A DNA stretch of 64,000 nt from Pandoraea sp. (GTDB lineage: Bacteria; Pseudomonadota; Gammaproteobacteria; Burkholderiales; Burkholderiaceae). The stretch is taken from assembly GCF_004297875.1 (NCBI RefSeq), contig NZ_SCSK01000048.1:62001-126000 (forward strand). The letters run 5' to 3'. Below are positions 8,607 through 16,850 of the stretch, piece after piece. Every line of letters starts with the position of its first letter. Position 1 is the stretch's first letter. Below the pieces are notes generated by a model, which was not told the DNA's origin, searched no databases, and saw only the letters and a program-made list of their open reading frames with translations. The position numbers and the translations under genes were made by a program.

Positions 8607-9371
8607 TCAGCGTGCGCCGTAATAGTCGCGCTCGGCGGCGATGGTGTTGACCAGGCGCCCGATGCCCTCGATTTCAGTGACGACTTCGTCGCCAGGCTGC
8701 GTGTCAGCCAGGCCCTGGGGCGTGCCGGTCAGGATCATGTCGCCGGCTTCGAGCGTCATGAAGCCGCTGAAATATTCGATCAGCCACGGGATGCTGAAAA
8801 TCATGTCGCGTGTCGAGCCCTCCTGCGTGAGCTGGCCGTTGACGGTGGTGCGCAGCGTCAGATTCATCGGGTCGGCGATGTCGTCGCGATCGGTCAGCCA
8901 CGGCCCGAGCGGCGTGCAGGTGTCGCGATTCTTGACCCGCAGGTTGGGCCGGTAATAGTTCTCGAGATAGTCGCGGATGGCGTAATCATTGGCCACCGTG
9001 TAGCCGCGCACGTACTCGTACGCCTCGCACGCCTTGACGGCGCGCGCGGTTTTGCCGATCACGACCGCCAGCTCGCACTCGTAATGCATGTACTTCACGC
9101 CGTCGGGGCGCACGGTGCGCGCGCGGTGTCCGATGAACGTGCCGGGCCCCTTGAGAAACACCAGCGGTTCCTCCGGCGCCTTGAACGCGAGTTCCTTTGC
9201 GTGGTCCGCATAGTTCAGGCCGAGCGCGAGGGTGGTGCGCGGCTCGATCGGCGGCAACCAGGTCACCTCGGTCTCGGCCACGCGGCGGCCGTCGGCCAGA
9301 GACAGGAAGCCGGCCTGTGCCGGATGGGCCAGATGAATCAGGCCGTCATAGGCCACGCGTGCGGTTTTCAT
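8607..9371 (-). CDS. hpaG2: HpaG2: HHDD isomerase/OPET decarboxylase subunit (C-terminal type)
   Basis: A 254-residue protein of the fumarylacetoacetate hydrolase fold, corresponding to the C-terminal half of E. coli HpaG/HpcE. It decarboxylates 5-oxopent-3-ene-1,2,5-tricarboxylate and isomerises the product. It keeps the metal-binding motif YECELAVVIGK, the AND and RDYLENYYRP blocks, TPLGPW and ILTGTPQG. It starts 3 nt after hpaG1, so the two halves are separate, coupled genes rather than one fused gene as in enterobacteria. The metal ligands are intact here, unlike in HpaG1, so this is probably the main catalytic subunit. Confidence 0.88.
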   Translation of the reverse strand: MKTARVAYDGLIHLAHPAQAGFLSLADGRRVAETEVTWLPPIEPRTTLALGLNYADHAKELAFKAPEEPLVFLKGPGTFIGHRARTVRPDGVKYMHYECELAVVIGKTARAVKACEAYEYVRGYTVANDYAIRDYLENYYRPNLRVKNRDTCTPLGPWLTDRDDIADPMNLTLRTTVNGQLTQEGSTRDMIFSIPWLIEYFSGFMTLEAGDMILTGTPQGLADTQPGDEVVTEIEGIGRLVNTIAAERDYYGAR

Positions 9372-9374
9372 CGC

Positions 9375-10151
9375 TTACTGGTCTCCTTGCGCGGCAGCCT
9401 CGACGCTGTGCGCGAGCACCCCGACGCCGTCGATGTCGATTTCGATGCGATCCCCCGCGCGCGCCAGCGGCGACCCCTCGGGCACGCCAACCAGCAGCAC
9501 GTCGCCCGCATGCAGCGACATGAAGGCGGTGATCTCGGCGATCAGTTGCGCCACCGGCCGGATGAGGTTCGATGTGTGGTTTTGCTGGCGTATCCGGCCG
9601 TTGACCCGCACGGTGATCGCCAGCGCATCCGGGTTCGGCACATCGGCCGCGGCAACGATCCATGGTCCGAGCGGGCAATAGCCGTCGCGGCATTGATGCC
9701 GGATGGCGGGTCGATAGTAGCTGTCGTGCGGCACGCTGACGTCTGCCGCCACGGTGTACCCGGCGACATGCTCGAGGGCATTGCGCGCATCGACGCGCGT
9801 GGCCTGCCTGCCGAACACGACTGCCAGCGACGCGCCAATTCGGACAGCGTCGCCGCCGGGCGGCAATGCAATGGCCGCGCCATGCCCGGCGTGCGTATTC
9901 ACCGGCTTCAAATAGAGAAGCGGCCCCTGGGGAGGAGCCAGGTAAGGGGCGGCGTGCACACTTTCGCCCAAGGCGGCAAGCGCCCCCTGAAAATTCAGCA
10001 GCGTGCCGTAGACGGCGCCGGTGACCGGCGGCAGCCACGCAAACGAACCTTCGGCATAGACGCCGCGCGCATCGAACGGCAGCAGCGAGTCGGCTGCCAC
10101 ATTGACTTGCCTCGGCGGGGTCGACCCCACGGCTATCCGAGCTTGTCGCAT
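9375..10151 (-). CDS. hpaG1: HpaG1: HHDD isomerase/OPET decarboxylase subunit (N-terminal type)
   Basis: A 258-residue paralogue of HpaG2 with the same fold, matching the N-terminal half of fused HpaG. Conserved parts are YTVAADVSVPHDSYYRPA, CPLGPWIVA and GDVLLVGVPEGSP. Where HpaG2 has the metal motif ECELAVVIGK, this protein has IGASLAVVFGR, and the ND...RD block is AADVSVPHD, so the acidic metal ligands appear absent. It may be structural or have a narrowed activity; this is an inference. It is the first gene of the catabolic operon, with GGAGAG upstream of the ATG at 10151 and a promoter/operator 50-90 nt upstream. Confidence 0.85.
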   Translation of the reverse strand: MRQARIAVGSTPPRQVNVAADSLLPFDARGVYAEGSFAWLPPVTGAVYGTLLNFQGALAALGESVHAAPYLAPPQGPLLYLKPVNTHAGHGAAIALPPGGDAVRIGASLAVVFGRQATRVDARNALEHVAGYTVAADVSVPHDSYYRPAIRHQCRDGYCPLGPWIVAAADVPNPDALAITVRVNGRIRQQNHTSNLIRPVAQLIAEITAFMSLHAGDVLLVGVPEGSPLARAGDRIEIDIDGVGVLAHSVEAAAQGDQ

Positions 10152-10199
10152 ATCGCTCTCTCCAGAGATGGCTACGGCGCGGATCGAATCGCACCGGTT

Positions 10200-10239
10200 A
10201 TTTACTTAACATATTAAATAAATGTTCGGAGGGCTTCAA
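10200..10239 (-). promoter_or_regulatory. hpaG1 promoter with overlapping inverted-repeat operator
   Basis: On the minus strand TTGAAG (10239-10234) is followed after 17 nt by TAATAT (10216-10211). ATTTACTTAA (10200-10209) and TTAAATAAAT (10214-10223) form a 10-bp inverted repeat with one mismatch and a CATA spacer, covering the -10. This is the expected site for the MarR-type regulator encoded just upstream. Confidence 0.6.
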
Positions 10240-10271
10240 GTGAAATCTTGTCGAGTCCGACCCTGGTGCAC

Positions 10272-10808
10272 CTAAACGCGGTCGGCGCCCGGGGTGCCGT
10301 CGCATTTGTCGATCTCGCGCTGCGTCAGGACCTTGGCCTGCTGCTCAAGCTTGAGCAGCAGGCGATTGAACAGTTCCGCCTCTTCGTCGCTCAGGCACGC
10401 GGTGAACTCCCGGTTGTACCGCTGCCCCCCGAGGCGCGCACGCTCGTAGGCATCGCGCCCTGCTTCGGTCAAGGTCAGCGCCGTGATGCGCTTGTTGGAG
10501 GCCAGACGGACCTTGGCGATCAGCCCGGCTTCGACCAGCGTCGCTACGCAGCGACTGGTCACCACCATATCGAGCCCGGCCATGGCGGCCAGCTCGGTTA
10601 GGCTGACTTGCGGGGCCTTGCCGACAAAAGCCAGAATCCGCCAGTCGCGCCGGCTGATGCCGACCTCACGCTGGAACATCAACCCAACGCCGCGCACCGC
10701 CAGGCGCGTCAGGTTATGCATCCGGTACAGCAGGAAGTCTTCGATATGCCCGGGATTTTTCAGCAGGGGTGCTGCCGGTGCTGGCGGGGGCGACGATCGA
10801 CGCGGCAT
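10272..10808 (-). CDS. hpaR: MarR-family repressor, HpaR-like
   Basis: A 178-residue winged-helix regulator. The central MarR domain includes REVGISRRDWRILAFVG, the recognition-helix region VSLTELAAMAGLDMVVTSR and the wing VRLASNKRITALTLTEAG. The proline-rich N-terminus (residues 1-17) is variable. HpaR repressors bind operators before the meta-cleavage operon and release DNA in the presence of 4-hydroxyphenylacetate or homoprotocatechuate derivatives. This gene lies immediately upstream of hpaG1 on the same strand, 120 nt away, and diverges from the sulfatase. Family is certain; the HpaR name comes from context. Confidence 0.85.
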   Translation of the reverse strand: MPRRSSPPPAPAAPLLKNPGHIEDFLLYRMHNLTRLAVRGVGLMFQREVGISRRDWRILAFVGKAPQVSLTELAAMAGLDMVVTSRCVATLVEAGLIAKVRLASNKRITALTLTEAGRDAYERARLGGQRYNREFTACLSDEEAELFNRLLLKLEQQAKVLTQREIDKCDGTPGADRV

Positions 10809-10884
10809 GATCTGGAGGAAGGAGCGGGAGCGGATTCAATTATATCGGCTCGGTCGGGCCGCGGGCCGCGCTGCGTCCCTGGTT

Positions 10885-10918
10885 TGTGCATTTGCACATA
10901 TGTTTGATTAGGTCAAAC
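10885..10918. promoter_or_regulatory. Two adjacent palindromes in the hpaR/sulfatase divergent region
   Basis: TGTGCA-TT-TGCACA (10885-10898) and GTTTGA-TTAGG-TCAAAC (10902-10918) lie 3 nt apart in the 174-nt region between divergent genes. Both arms are perfect. They look like binding sites for one or two dimeric regulators and may control hpaR, the sulfatase-permease pair, or both. Confidence 0.5.
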
Positions 10919-10982
10919 GTGGTCTCGATGCCTAGCATGGCAGTGCATTGGCCGTGCGCCAAAAACCTTCCACGATCTTGCC

Positions 10983-12548
10983 ATGGCAGCGACTCGAAAC
11001 GTTCTGTTTATCATGTGCGACCAATTGCGCCGAGACCATCTCGGTTGCTACGGCCACCCTTATCTGCGCACCCGCAATATCGACGCGCTGGCCGCGCGCG
11101 GCGTGCGTTTCGACAATGCGTTCGTCACCTCGGGAGTGTGCGGGCCATCGCGCATGTCGTATTACACGGGCCGCACCATGAGCAGTCACGGCGCGAATTG
11201 GAACCGAGTGCCGCTGTCGATCGGCGAAATCACCCTGGGCGAATATCTGCAGCGGCATGGCCGCACGCTGGCATTGGCCGGCAAGACGCACGTGCTGACT
11301 GACATCGGCGGCTTCGAGCGTCTCGAAATCGCACGTTCGAGCAAACTTGGACAACGCCTGTCGACCGGATCCTTTCACGAACTCGACCGCTACGATGGGC
11401 ACCATGAACCCGGCAGGGAGAGCGGCTATCCGGCATTCCTGAGGCAGCACGGCTATGACAGCGACACGCCCTGGAGCGATTTCGTCATCAGCGTCGAGGA
11501 TGACGCCGGCGCCACGCACTCAGGCTGGAAGATGCGCAATGTGCGGTGGCCCTCGCGCGTGGCCGAGCCGCATTCCGAAACCGCCTACATGACCGACCAG
11601 GCGATCCGTTACATCGAGCAGCAAGGCGACGAACCCTGGGCACTGCACCTGTCCTACGTGAAGCCGCACTGGCCCTATGTGGCACCGCGCCCGTACCACA
11701 GCATGTATTCGCTCGACCAGTGCCTGCCGCTGGCACGCCGGACCTCGGAGCTGGAGAATGCCCACCCGGTGCTGGCCGCGTACCGCACCCAGGAGGAATG
11801 CATCAATTTCTCGCGCGAGGAAGTGTCGAACACGGTGCGGCCTGTGTATCAGGGCCTGATCCAGCAGATCGATGATCATCTCGGCCGGCTCTGGGAGACG
11901 CTCGAGCGGCTCGGCCGCTGGCGGGATACGCTGATTGTCTTCACCGCCGATCATGGCGATTTCCTGGGCGACCATTGGCTGGGGGAGAAGGAGCAGTTCT
12001 ACGACACCGTGCAGCGCGTGCCGATGATCGTTCACGACCCGTCGCCGCAGGCCGATGCGACGCGCGGCACCGTCGAAGCACGCTTTATGTCGGGCATCGA
12101 CGTGGTGCCGACCGTGCTCGACGCGCTCGGCCTGCCCCGCTTCGAGGAGCGCGTTGAAGGGGTCTCGGTGCTGCCGCTTACGCGCGGCGCGGCGGTTGCC
12201 GACTGGCGCGATTATGTGGTGTCGGAGCTCGATTACAGTTTTCGCGGCGCGCGTCTGGCGCTGGGTCGAGGGCCCAGCGAATGCCGCGGCTGGATGGTGC
12301 GCGACGCGCGCTGGAAATACGTGCACTGGCTGGGGTACCGCCCGCAACTTTTCGACCTGACGGCCGATCCCGACGAGTTCGTCGACCTTGGCGCAGACCC
12401 CGCCCATGAAGCTGTGCGCGTGCGCATGCACGGCAAGCTGGCCGACTGGTACGGCACGCTCAAGCAGCGCATCACCCTCGACAATCCGACCGTGGAGAGC
12501 AAGACCAACACGCACAAGCAGTGGGGCGTTTTTTTCGGCGAATGGTAA
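10983..12548 (+). CDS. Formylglycine-dependent sulfatase/phosphonate monoester hydrolase family
   Basis: A 521-residue member of the alkaline phosphatase superfamily with no signal peptide, so cytoplasmic. The metal-binding start is NVLFIMCDQLRRDHLGCYGH. The catalytic motif CGPSR at residues 53-57, in TSGVCGPSRMSYYTGR, provides the Cys that is converted to formylglycine. FTADHGDFLGDHWLGEKEQF is the second metal-site block. Length and motif context resemble the phosphonate monoester hydrolase/phosphodiesterase branch, which also hydrolyses aryl sulfates. It is followed by a permease and lies beside the hpa operon, so a sulfated or otherwise esterified aromatic is one possible substrate (inference). 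The start has only a weak ribosome-binding site. Confidence 0.78.
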   Translation: MAATRNVLFIMCDQLRRDHLGCYGHPYLRTRNIDALAARGVRFDNAFVTSGVCGPSRMSYYTGRTMSSHGANWNRVPLSIGEITLGEYLQRHGRTLALAGKTHVLTDIGGFERLEIARSSKLGQRLSTGSFHELDRYDGHHEPGRESGYPAFLRQHGYDSDTPWSDFVISVEDDAGATHSGWKMRNVRWPSRVAEPHSETAYMTDQAIRYIEQQGDEPWALHLSYVKPHWPYVAPRPYHSMYSLDQCLPLARRTSELENAHPVLAAYRTQEECINFSREEVSNTVRPVYQGLIQQIDDHLGRLWETLERLGRWRDTLIVFTADHGDFLGDHWLGEKEQFYDTVQRVPMIVHDPSPQADATRGTVEARFMSGIDVVPTVLDALGLPRFEERVEGVSVLPLTRGAAVADWRDYVVSELDYSFRGARLALGRGPSECRGWMVRDARWKYVHWLGYRPQLFDLTADPDEFVDLGADPAHEAVRVRMHGKLADWYGTLKQRITLDNPTVESKTNTHKQWGVFFGEW

Positions 12549-12602
12549 ATCCTTGCCTGAACGTCGCTCCCCTTTTTACCGCACACAACAAAAGCAAGAT
12601 TT

Positions 12603-12623
12603 CCTGCCGGCGGCGCCGGCAGG
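12603..12623 (+). other. Intercistronic GC-rich hairpin
   Basis: CCTGCCGGC and GCCGGCAGG form a perfect 9-bp stem with a GGC loop, 54 nt after the sulfatase stop and 17 nt before the permease start. There is no T-run, so termination is unlikely to be complete. It may tune downstream expression or protect the mRNA. Confidence 0.45.
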
Positions 12624-12639
12624 ATCACCGGAGACCTTT

Positions 12640-13968
12640 ATGTCAACCTCGCCCGCCCGCTCGCAAGACGACGCGATCTATCGCAAGATCGCCTGGCGCA
12701 TCGTGCCATTCCTGTTCGTCTGCTACGTCGTCAACTTTATCGACCGCGTCAATATCGGCTTTGCCAAGCTGCAATTCCTGCATGACCTGCATCTGAACGA
12801 TGCGGTGTTCGGGGTAGCCGCCGGCATGTTTTTCATCGGTTACGTGCTCTTCGAGCTGCCCAGCAATCTGCTGCTGGCGCGCATCGGGGTGCGCAAGACG
12901 CTGCTGCGCATCATGGTCTCGTGGGGTGTCATCACGGTATTGCTGATGTTCGTGAAAAACGCGCCGATGCTCTACGTGCTGCGATTTTTGCTCGGGGCGG
13001 CCGAAGCGGGCTTTTTCCCCGGCATCATTCTGTACCTGACCTACTGGTTTCCGGATAACCGGCGCGGCCGCATCACTAGCCTGTTTATCGTCGCTGTGCC
13101 GTTGGCCGGCATTATCGGCGGCCCCGTCTCGGGAGCGATCATGGGGCATTTCCATGACGTGCTGGGCCTGCGCGGCTGGCAATGGCTGTTTATCGCCGAA
13201 GGCTTGCCGGCCATCGTGCTCGGGGTGCTGGCAATGTTCCTGCTCACCGATCGTCCGCGCAACGCGCATTGGCTCGACAATGCGGAAAAGGAGCGCGTGC
13301 TTGCCGCGCTAGAGGCCGACGCGCAGCGCCGCCGCGAGCAAGGCGCCGTGCCGGCGAAGCTCACTGAAGTACTGCGCAACCCGCGCATTTATCTGCTGTC
13401 GGTGATTTACGTGGCGATCTTCATGGGGTTGAACGCGGTGGGCTTCTGGATTCCGACGATACTGCGCCAGGTCGGCGTGCAGCAGGTCGGCAATATCGGC
13501 TGGCTCAGCGGCGCGATCTCGGTATTCACGGCTATCGGCATGGTGCTGATCGGCCGCAGCTCCGATCGACGGATGGAGCGTCGCTGGCACGTCGCCGGTT
13601 GCGGACTGGCGACGGCGGCGAGCTTTCTGCTGTTACCGCTGGCCGCGCACAGCATTGCGCTGACAACGGCGCTGCTGATCGTCGCGTCGGCCTGCATCTA
13701 TTCGGTGCTGAGTATTTTCTGGACCATCCCGACCGCGTACCTGGAGGGCGGCGCAGCCGCCGGCGGGATTGCCGCCATCACCGCGATCGGCGCCTTGGGC
13801 GGCGCCATCAGCCCGGCGCTGGTCGGCACGCTCAAGGCGCATACCGGCAGCGTCTATCCTGGCTTGGCGGTTGTCGCGGTGCTGCTGGCGGCGGCGATGG
13901 CCGCCCTGCTCTGTTTCGTGCCTGCACCGCGGCGCGCAGCCGCCGCGCAGGTCGGGCAAGCGGCGTGA
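12640..13968 (+). CDS. hpaX: MFS transporter, HpaX-like (anion:cation symporter family)
   Basis: A 442-residue inner-membrane protein with 12 predicted membrane segments of the major facilitator superfamily. The first segment carries NFIDRVNIGFAKLQF, typical of the ACS (phthalate/glucarate/HpaX) family, and LPSNLLLARIGVRK is the family loop. The central cytoplasmic loop is charged (DAQRRREQG). The start at 12640 is chosen because the ACS N-terminus follows it; the frame is open for 84 codons more upstream. Next to the hpa genes, import of 4-hydroxyphenylacetate or homoprotocatechuate is likely, but after the sulfatase a different aromatic or ester cannot be excluded. Confidence 0.75.
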   Translation: MSTSPARSQDDAIYRKIAWRIVPFLFVCYVVNFIDRVNIGFAKLQFLHDLHLNDAVFGVAAGMFFIGYVLFELPSNLLLARIGVRKTLLRIMVSWGVITVLLMFVKNAPMLYVLRFLLGAAEAGFFPGIILYLTYWFPDNRRGRITSLFIVAVPLAGIIGGPVSGAIMGHFHDVLGLRGWQWLFIAEGLPAIVLGVLAMFLLTDRPRNAHWLDNAEKERVLAALEADAQRRREQGAVPAKLTEVLRNPRIYLLSVIYVAIFMGLNAVGFWIPTILRQVGVQQVGNIGWLSGAISVFTAIGMVLIGRSSDRRMERRWHVAGCGLATAASFLLLPLAAHSIALTTALLIVASACIYSVLSIFWTIPTAYLEGGAAAGGIAAITAIGALGGAISPALVGTLKAHTGSVYPGLAVVAVLLAAAMAALLCFVPAPRRAAAAQVGQAA

Positions 13969-13989
13969 GCGAGCCGGGCCGCGGCGTGC

Positions 13990-14520
13990 TCAGACGTTGG
14001 GCAGCATGCGCCGCAGCGTACTGTCGCGCCGCACGAAGTGGTGGTACAGGGCTGCCGCCACATGCAGGCCGATCAGGGCGAGCAGGCCGTAGGCCGCATA
14101 CTGGTGGATGTCTCCCATCTCGTGGCCGAGCGACGAGCCGGTGGAAGACAACGCGGGCAGCGTGATGCTGCCGAACAGCTTGACCGCGTAGCCGCGCGCC
14201 GACGCGTTGATCCAGCCCATGACCGGCACGATGAACAGCAACAATAGCGCCGCATGCGTCAGGCGAGAAAGCCCGTGCAACAGCGGCGGCACATCCGCGG
14301 CGGGCGGTGCCGGGTGGCCGATGCGCCAGACCAGTCGCAGAACCATCGCGGCGAGCAAGGCGGTGCCCAGCGACAGATGCCAGGCGACCAGGCCGACCGG
14401 CAAGGTGTCCTTGCGAATGTCTGGCATGGTCCAGGCGACCGCATACTGGGCTACCAGCAGAATCAGCACCAGCCAGTGCAACGCTCTGGCGACAGAATCG
14501 TATTTGTGCGTCGACGACAT
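13990..14520 (-). CDS. Cytochrome b561 family protein
   Basis: A 176-residue membrane protein with four hydrophobic segments. Heme-ligand histidines are visible in ARALHWLVL, VAWHLSLG, RLTHAALLL and LIGLHVAAALYHH, the pattern of bacterial b561 (CybB/YceJ) proteins. These oxidise membrane quinol or scavenge superoxide. It converges with the permease (21 nt between stops) and lies 106 nt downstream of hutG, so it may be read from the hut transcript or its own promoter. No specific link with either pathway is visible. Confidence 0.85.
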   Translation of the reverse strand: MSSTHKYDSVARALHWLVLILLVAQYAVAWTMPDIRKDTLPVGLVAWHLSLGTALLAAMVLRLVWRIGHPAPPAADVPPLLHGLSRLTHAALLLLFIVPVMGWINASARGYAVKLFGSITLPALSSTGSSLGHEMGDIHQYAAYGLLALIGLHVAAALYHHFVRRDSTLRRMLPNV

Positions 14521-14626
14521 ACATTTCCTTTCGGGCAGGGTGAGGAGGCTTGATTTTGCCGGTCGAGGCTTAGCCCTGACTTAGATACCGCCCCCGCAGG
14601 ACAAATTTTCCCATGCCCGACAGACC

Positions 14627-15421
14627 TCAGCCCGGCCAGGCCAGCATGGCCTCCACCAGTGCATGCAGCACTGGTCGCACGGCGGCCGCGCGGGTGTCGT
14701 CGAACGCATAGGGCAGCGTTTCCTGCATATAAGTAATTTGCGACAGCTCCAGCTGCACTGCATGGATATGCTGCGCCGGACGGCCGTACTGGCGGGTGAT
14801 GTAGCCGCCCTTGAAACGGCCATTGAGCACGGTCGAATAGGCGCCATGAGTGGCAACGATATCGCGCAGCCGCTCGCCAAGCCCAGGTCCGCAGCTCGCG
14901 CCGCTGGCGGTGCCGAAATTGAAATCCGGCAGCCGTCCGTCGAAAAAACGCGGCACCTGCGAGCGGATCGAATGCGCGTCCCACAGCAAGGCGCGGCCAT
15001 GCTGTGCGTGGATGCGCGCCAACTCTTCCTGCAGCGCCGTATGATAAGGCTGCCAGTAGGCCGCCACGCGCTGGGCGATAGCCGCCTCGTCGGGCGCGCG
15101 GCCCGGCCCGTATAGCGGCTCCCTGTCGAAGGTATCGACCGGACACAGCCCGGTGGTGTCCTGGCCCGGGTAGAGGTTGACGTTGTCGGGCGGGCGATTC
15201 AGGTCGATCACGTAACGTGAATGAACCGGCACGAGAATCGAGACGCCGAGACTGTCGAGGAAGTCGTACAGGCGTTCGAGATGCCAGTCCGTATCATCGA
15301 CGCGGCTGGCCACCGGTGTCATGCCGGCGGCCAGCGCCGCTGGGATGGCGGTACCCACGTGAGGCATCGACACCAGCATCGGGACGCGGCCGCGCCGCAA
15401 GCTGAAGGTTGGGGTTTTCAT
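14627..15421 (-). CDS. hutG: N-formylglutamate deformylase HutG
   Basis: A 264-residue zinc-dependent amidohydrolase of the N-formylglutamate amidohydrolase family. It hydrolyses N-formyl-L-glutamate to glutamate and formate, the last step of the five-enzyme histidine route. Motifs: VSMPHVGTAIP, RVDDTDWHLE, SRYVIDLNRPPD and LLWDAHSIRSQVP (metal and substrate residues). It is the last gene of the hut operon, 43 nt after hutF. Together with HutF it defines the deiminase branch rather than the formiminoglutamase branch. Cytoplasmic. Confidence 0.93.
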   Translation of the reverse strand: MKTPTFSLRRGRVPMLVSMPHVGTAIPAALAAGMTPVASRVDDTDWHLERLYDFLDSLGVSILVPVHSRYVIDLNRPPDNVNLYPGQDTTGLCPVDTFDREPLYGPGRAPDEAAIAQRVAAYWQPYHTALQEELARIHAQHGRALLWDAHSIRSQVPRFFDGRLPDFNFGTASGASCGPGLGERLRDIVATHGAYSTVLNGRFKGGYITRQYGRPAQHIHAVQLELSQITYMQETLPYAFDDTRAAAVRPVLHALVEAMLAWPG

Positions 15422-15464
15422 GAGTTTCCCTGTTAGGCACGGCGACGCGGTGGCGTCGGCCGGT

Positions 15465-16850
15465 TCAAGTCAGCAGCGCGCGGCGCGCCGCGAGAAAATC
15501 GTGCCGCGCGGCGGCTTGCATCGCATGAGTACGATTGTCGACGATCCGGCGTCCGCCTACAACCACGTCGCGAATCGGGTTGCCGCCATGGTTGCCGAAT
15601 ACCATCCCGGCCAGCGCTTGCGATGGGCTCACGCCACTGATCGCCGGATCGGTGCCGTCGAGCACCAGGAAATCCGCGCGCAGCCCGCGCGCAAGACCGC
15701 CGATCGGCCGCCCGCTGGCGGCCGCGCCGCCTTGTTGCGCGGCAAGATACAGCGCGTCGGCCACATACGGCTGCCGCGCGCTGGCCAGCACGTTGCGTCG
15801 GCGATCGCGCCAGCGCTGGCTGTATTCGAGCAGGCGCAGTTCTTCGGCGACACTGACACTGGCATGGCTGTCGGAACCGATGCCCCAGCGCCCGTCCGCC
15901 TCCAGATAGTCGGGCGCGTCGAAAATGCCGTCGCCCAGATTGGCCTCGGTGCTCGGGCACAGGCCGACCACCGCTCCGCTGCGCGCGACGGCGTGGCGCT
16001 CGCGCTCGTCGATGTGGGTGGCGTGCACCAGGCACCAGCGGCTATCGACCTCGACATGGTCGAGCAGCCATTGCACTGGCCGCGAGCCCATCGCGGCAAT
16101 GCACCCCTGCACTTCGGCCACCTGCTCGGCAATATGGATATGCACCGGGGCGCGCTGATCGGTCGCATCAATGCCCTGCAACAGTGCCTCCAGCGACCCG
16201 GGCGATACCGCACGCAAAGAATGCGGCGCCACGCCATAGGCCAGACCGTCGTGCGGTGCATGGATGCGGCGCAACCCGGCGAGCAGATCGAGCAGCGCCT
16301 GCGGAGAGTGAATGAAACGCGCCTGCTCGGGCATCGGCGGCGCGCTGCCGAACCCGCTGTACTGATAGAGCACCGGCAGCAACGTCAGTCCGATGCCGGT
16401 GTCGGCCGCCGCGCGGATCAGGCATTGCGCCAACGCGCCGCGCTCGGCATAGGGCTGGCCGTGGCGATCGTGATGCAGATAATGAAACTCGCACACCGAG
16501 GTGTACCCGGCCAGAAGCATTTCGATGTAAAGCTGGCGCGCGATTGCTTCGAGATCCTCAGGGTTAAGCGCGGCCGCGAAACGGTACATCAGGGTACGCC
16601 AGCTCCAGAAGCTGTCGGCCGGATCGCTGCGATATTCGGTCAGGCCTGCCATGGCACGCTGGAACGCGTGTGAATGCAGGTTCGGCATGCCCGGCAGCAC
16701 GGGGCCGGCGGCGCACGGAACGCCTCGCGGCGCCGGCACGCCGGCGTCGATCGAAGTGAAGCGTCCGGCGGCGTCCCAAGCCAGCACGACATCATGCTGC
16801 CAGCCGTCGGGCAACAGCGCGTGAGAGGCAAAAAGTGTCGATGGCGTCAT
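15465..16850 (-). CDS. hutF: Formimidoylglutamate deiminase HutF
   Basis: A 461-residue amidohydrolase-superfamily deiminase that converts N-formimino-glutamate to N-formyl-glutamate and ammonia. The metal site begins with [11 protein letters not shown]; further ligands lie in [16 protein letters not shown] and [11 protein letters not shown], the standard order of the family. The start at 16850 overlaps the hutI stop (ATGA). The frame is open 78 codons further into hutI, but the overlap start gives normal length. Confidence 0.93.
   Translation of the reverse strand: MTPSTLFASHALLPDGWQHDVVLAWDAAGRFTSIDAGVPAPRGVPCAAGPVLPGMPNLHSHAFQRAMAGLTEYRSDPADSFWSWRTLMYRFAAALNPEDLEAIARQLYIEMLLAGYTSVCEFHYLHHDRHGQPYAERGALAQCLIRAAADTGIGLTLLPVLYQYSGFGSAPPMPEQARFIHSPQALLDLLAGLRRIHAPHDGLAYGVAPHSLRAVSPGSLEALLQGIDATDQRAPVHIHIAEQVAEVQGCIAAMGSRPVQWLLDHVEVDSRWCLVHATHIDERERHAVARSGAVVGLCPSTEANLGDGIFDAPDYLEADGRWGIGSDSHASVSVAEELRLLEYSQRWRDRRRNVLASARQPYVADALYLAAQQGGAAASGRPIGGLARGLRADFLVLDGTDPAISGVSPSQALAGMVFGNHGGNPIRDVVVGGRRIVDNRTHAMQAAARHDFLAARRALLT

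Noticed and set aside
6339..10217. Long plus-strand open frames (about 527 and 758 codons) over the hpa operon
   Set aside because: They lie antisense to hpaD, E and G, lack ribosome-binding sites and family motifs, and are arginine/histidine/alanine-rich as expected for antisense frames of GC-rich genes.
12603..12623. Intrinsic terminator between sulfatase and permease
   Set aside because: The stem is good but no T-run follows, and it lies only 17 nt before the next start codon.
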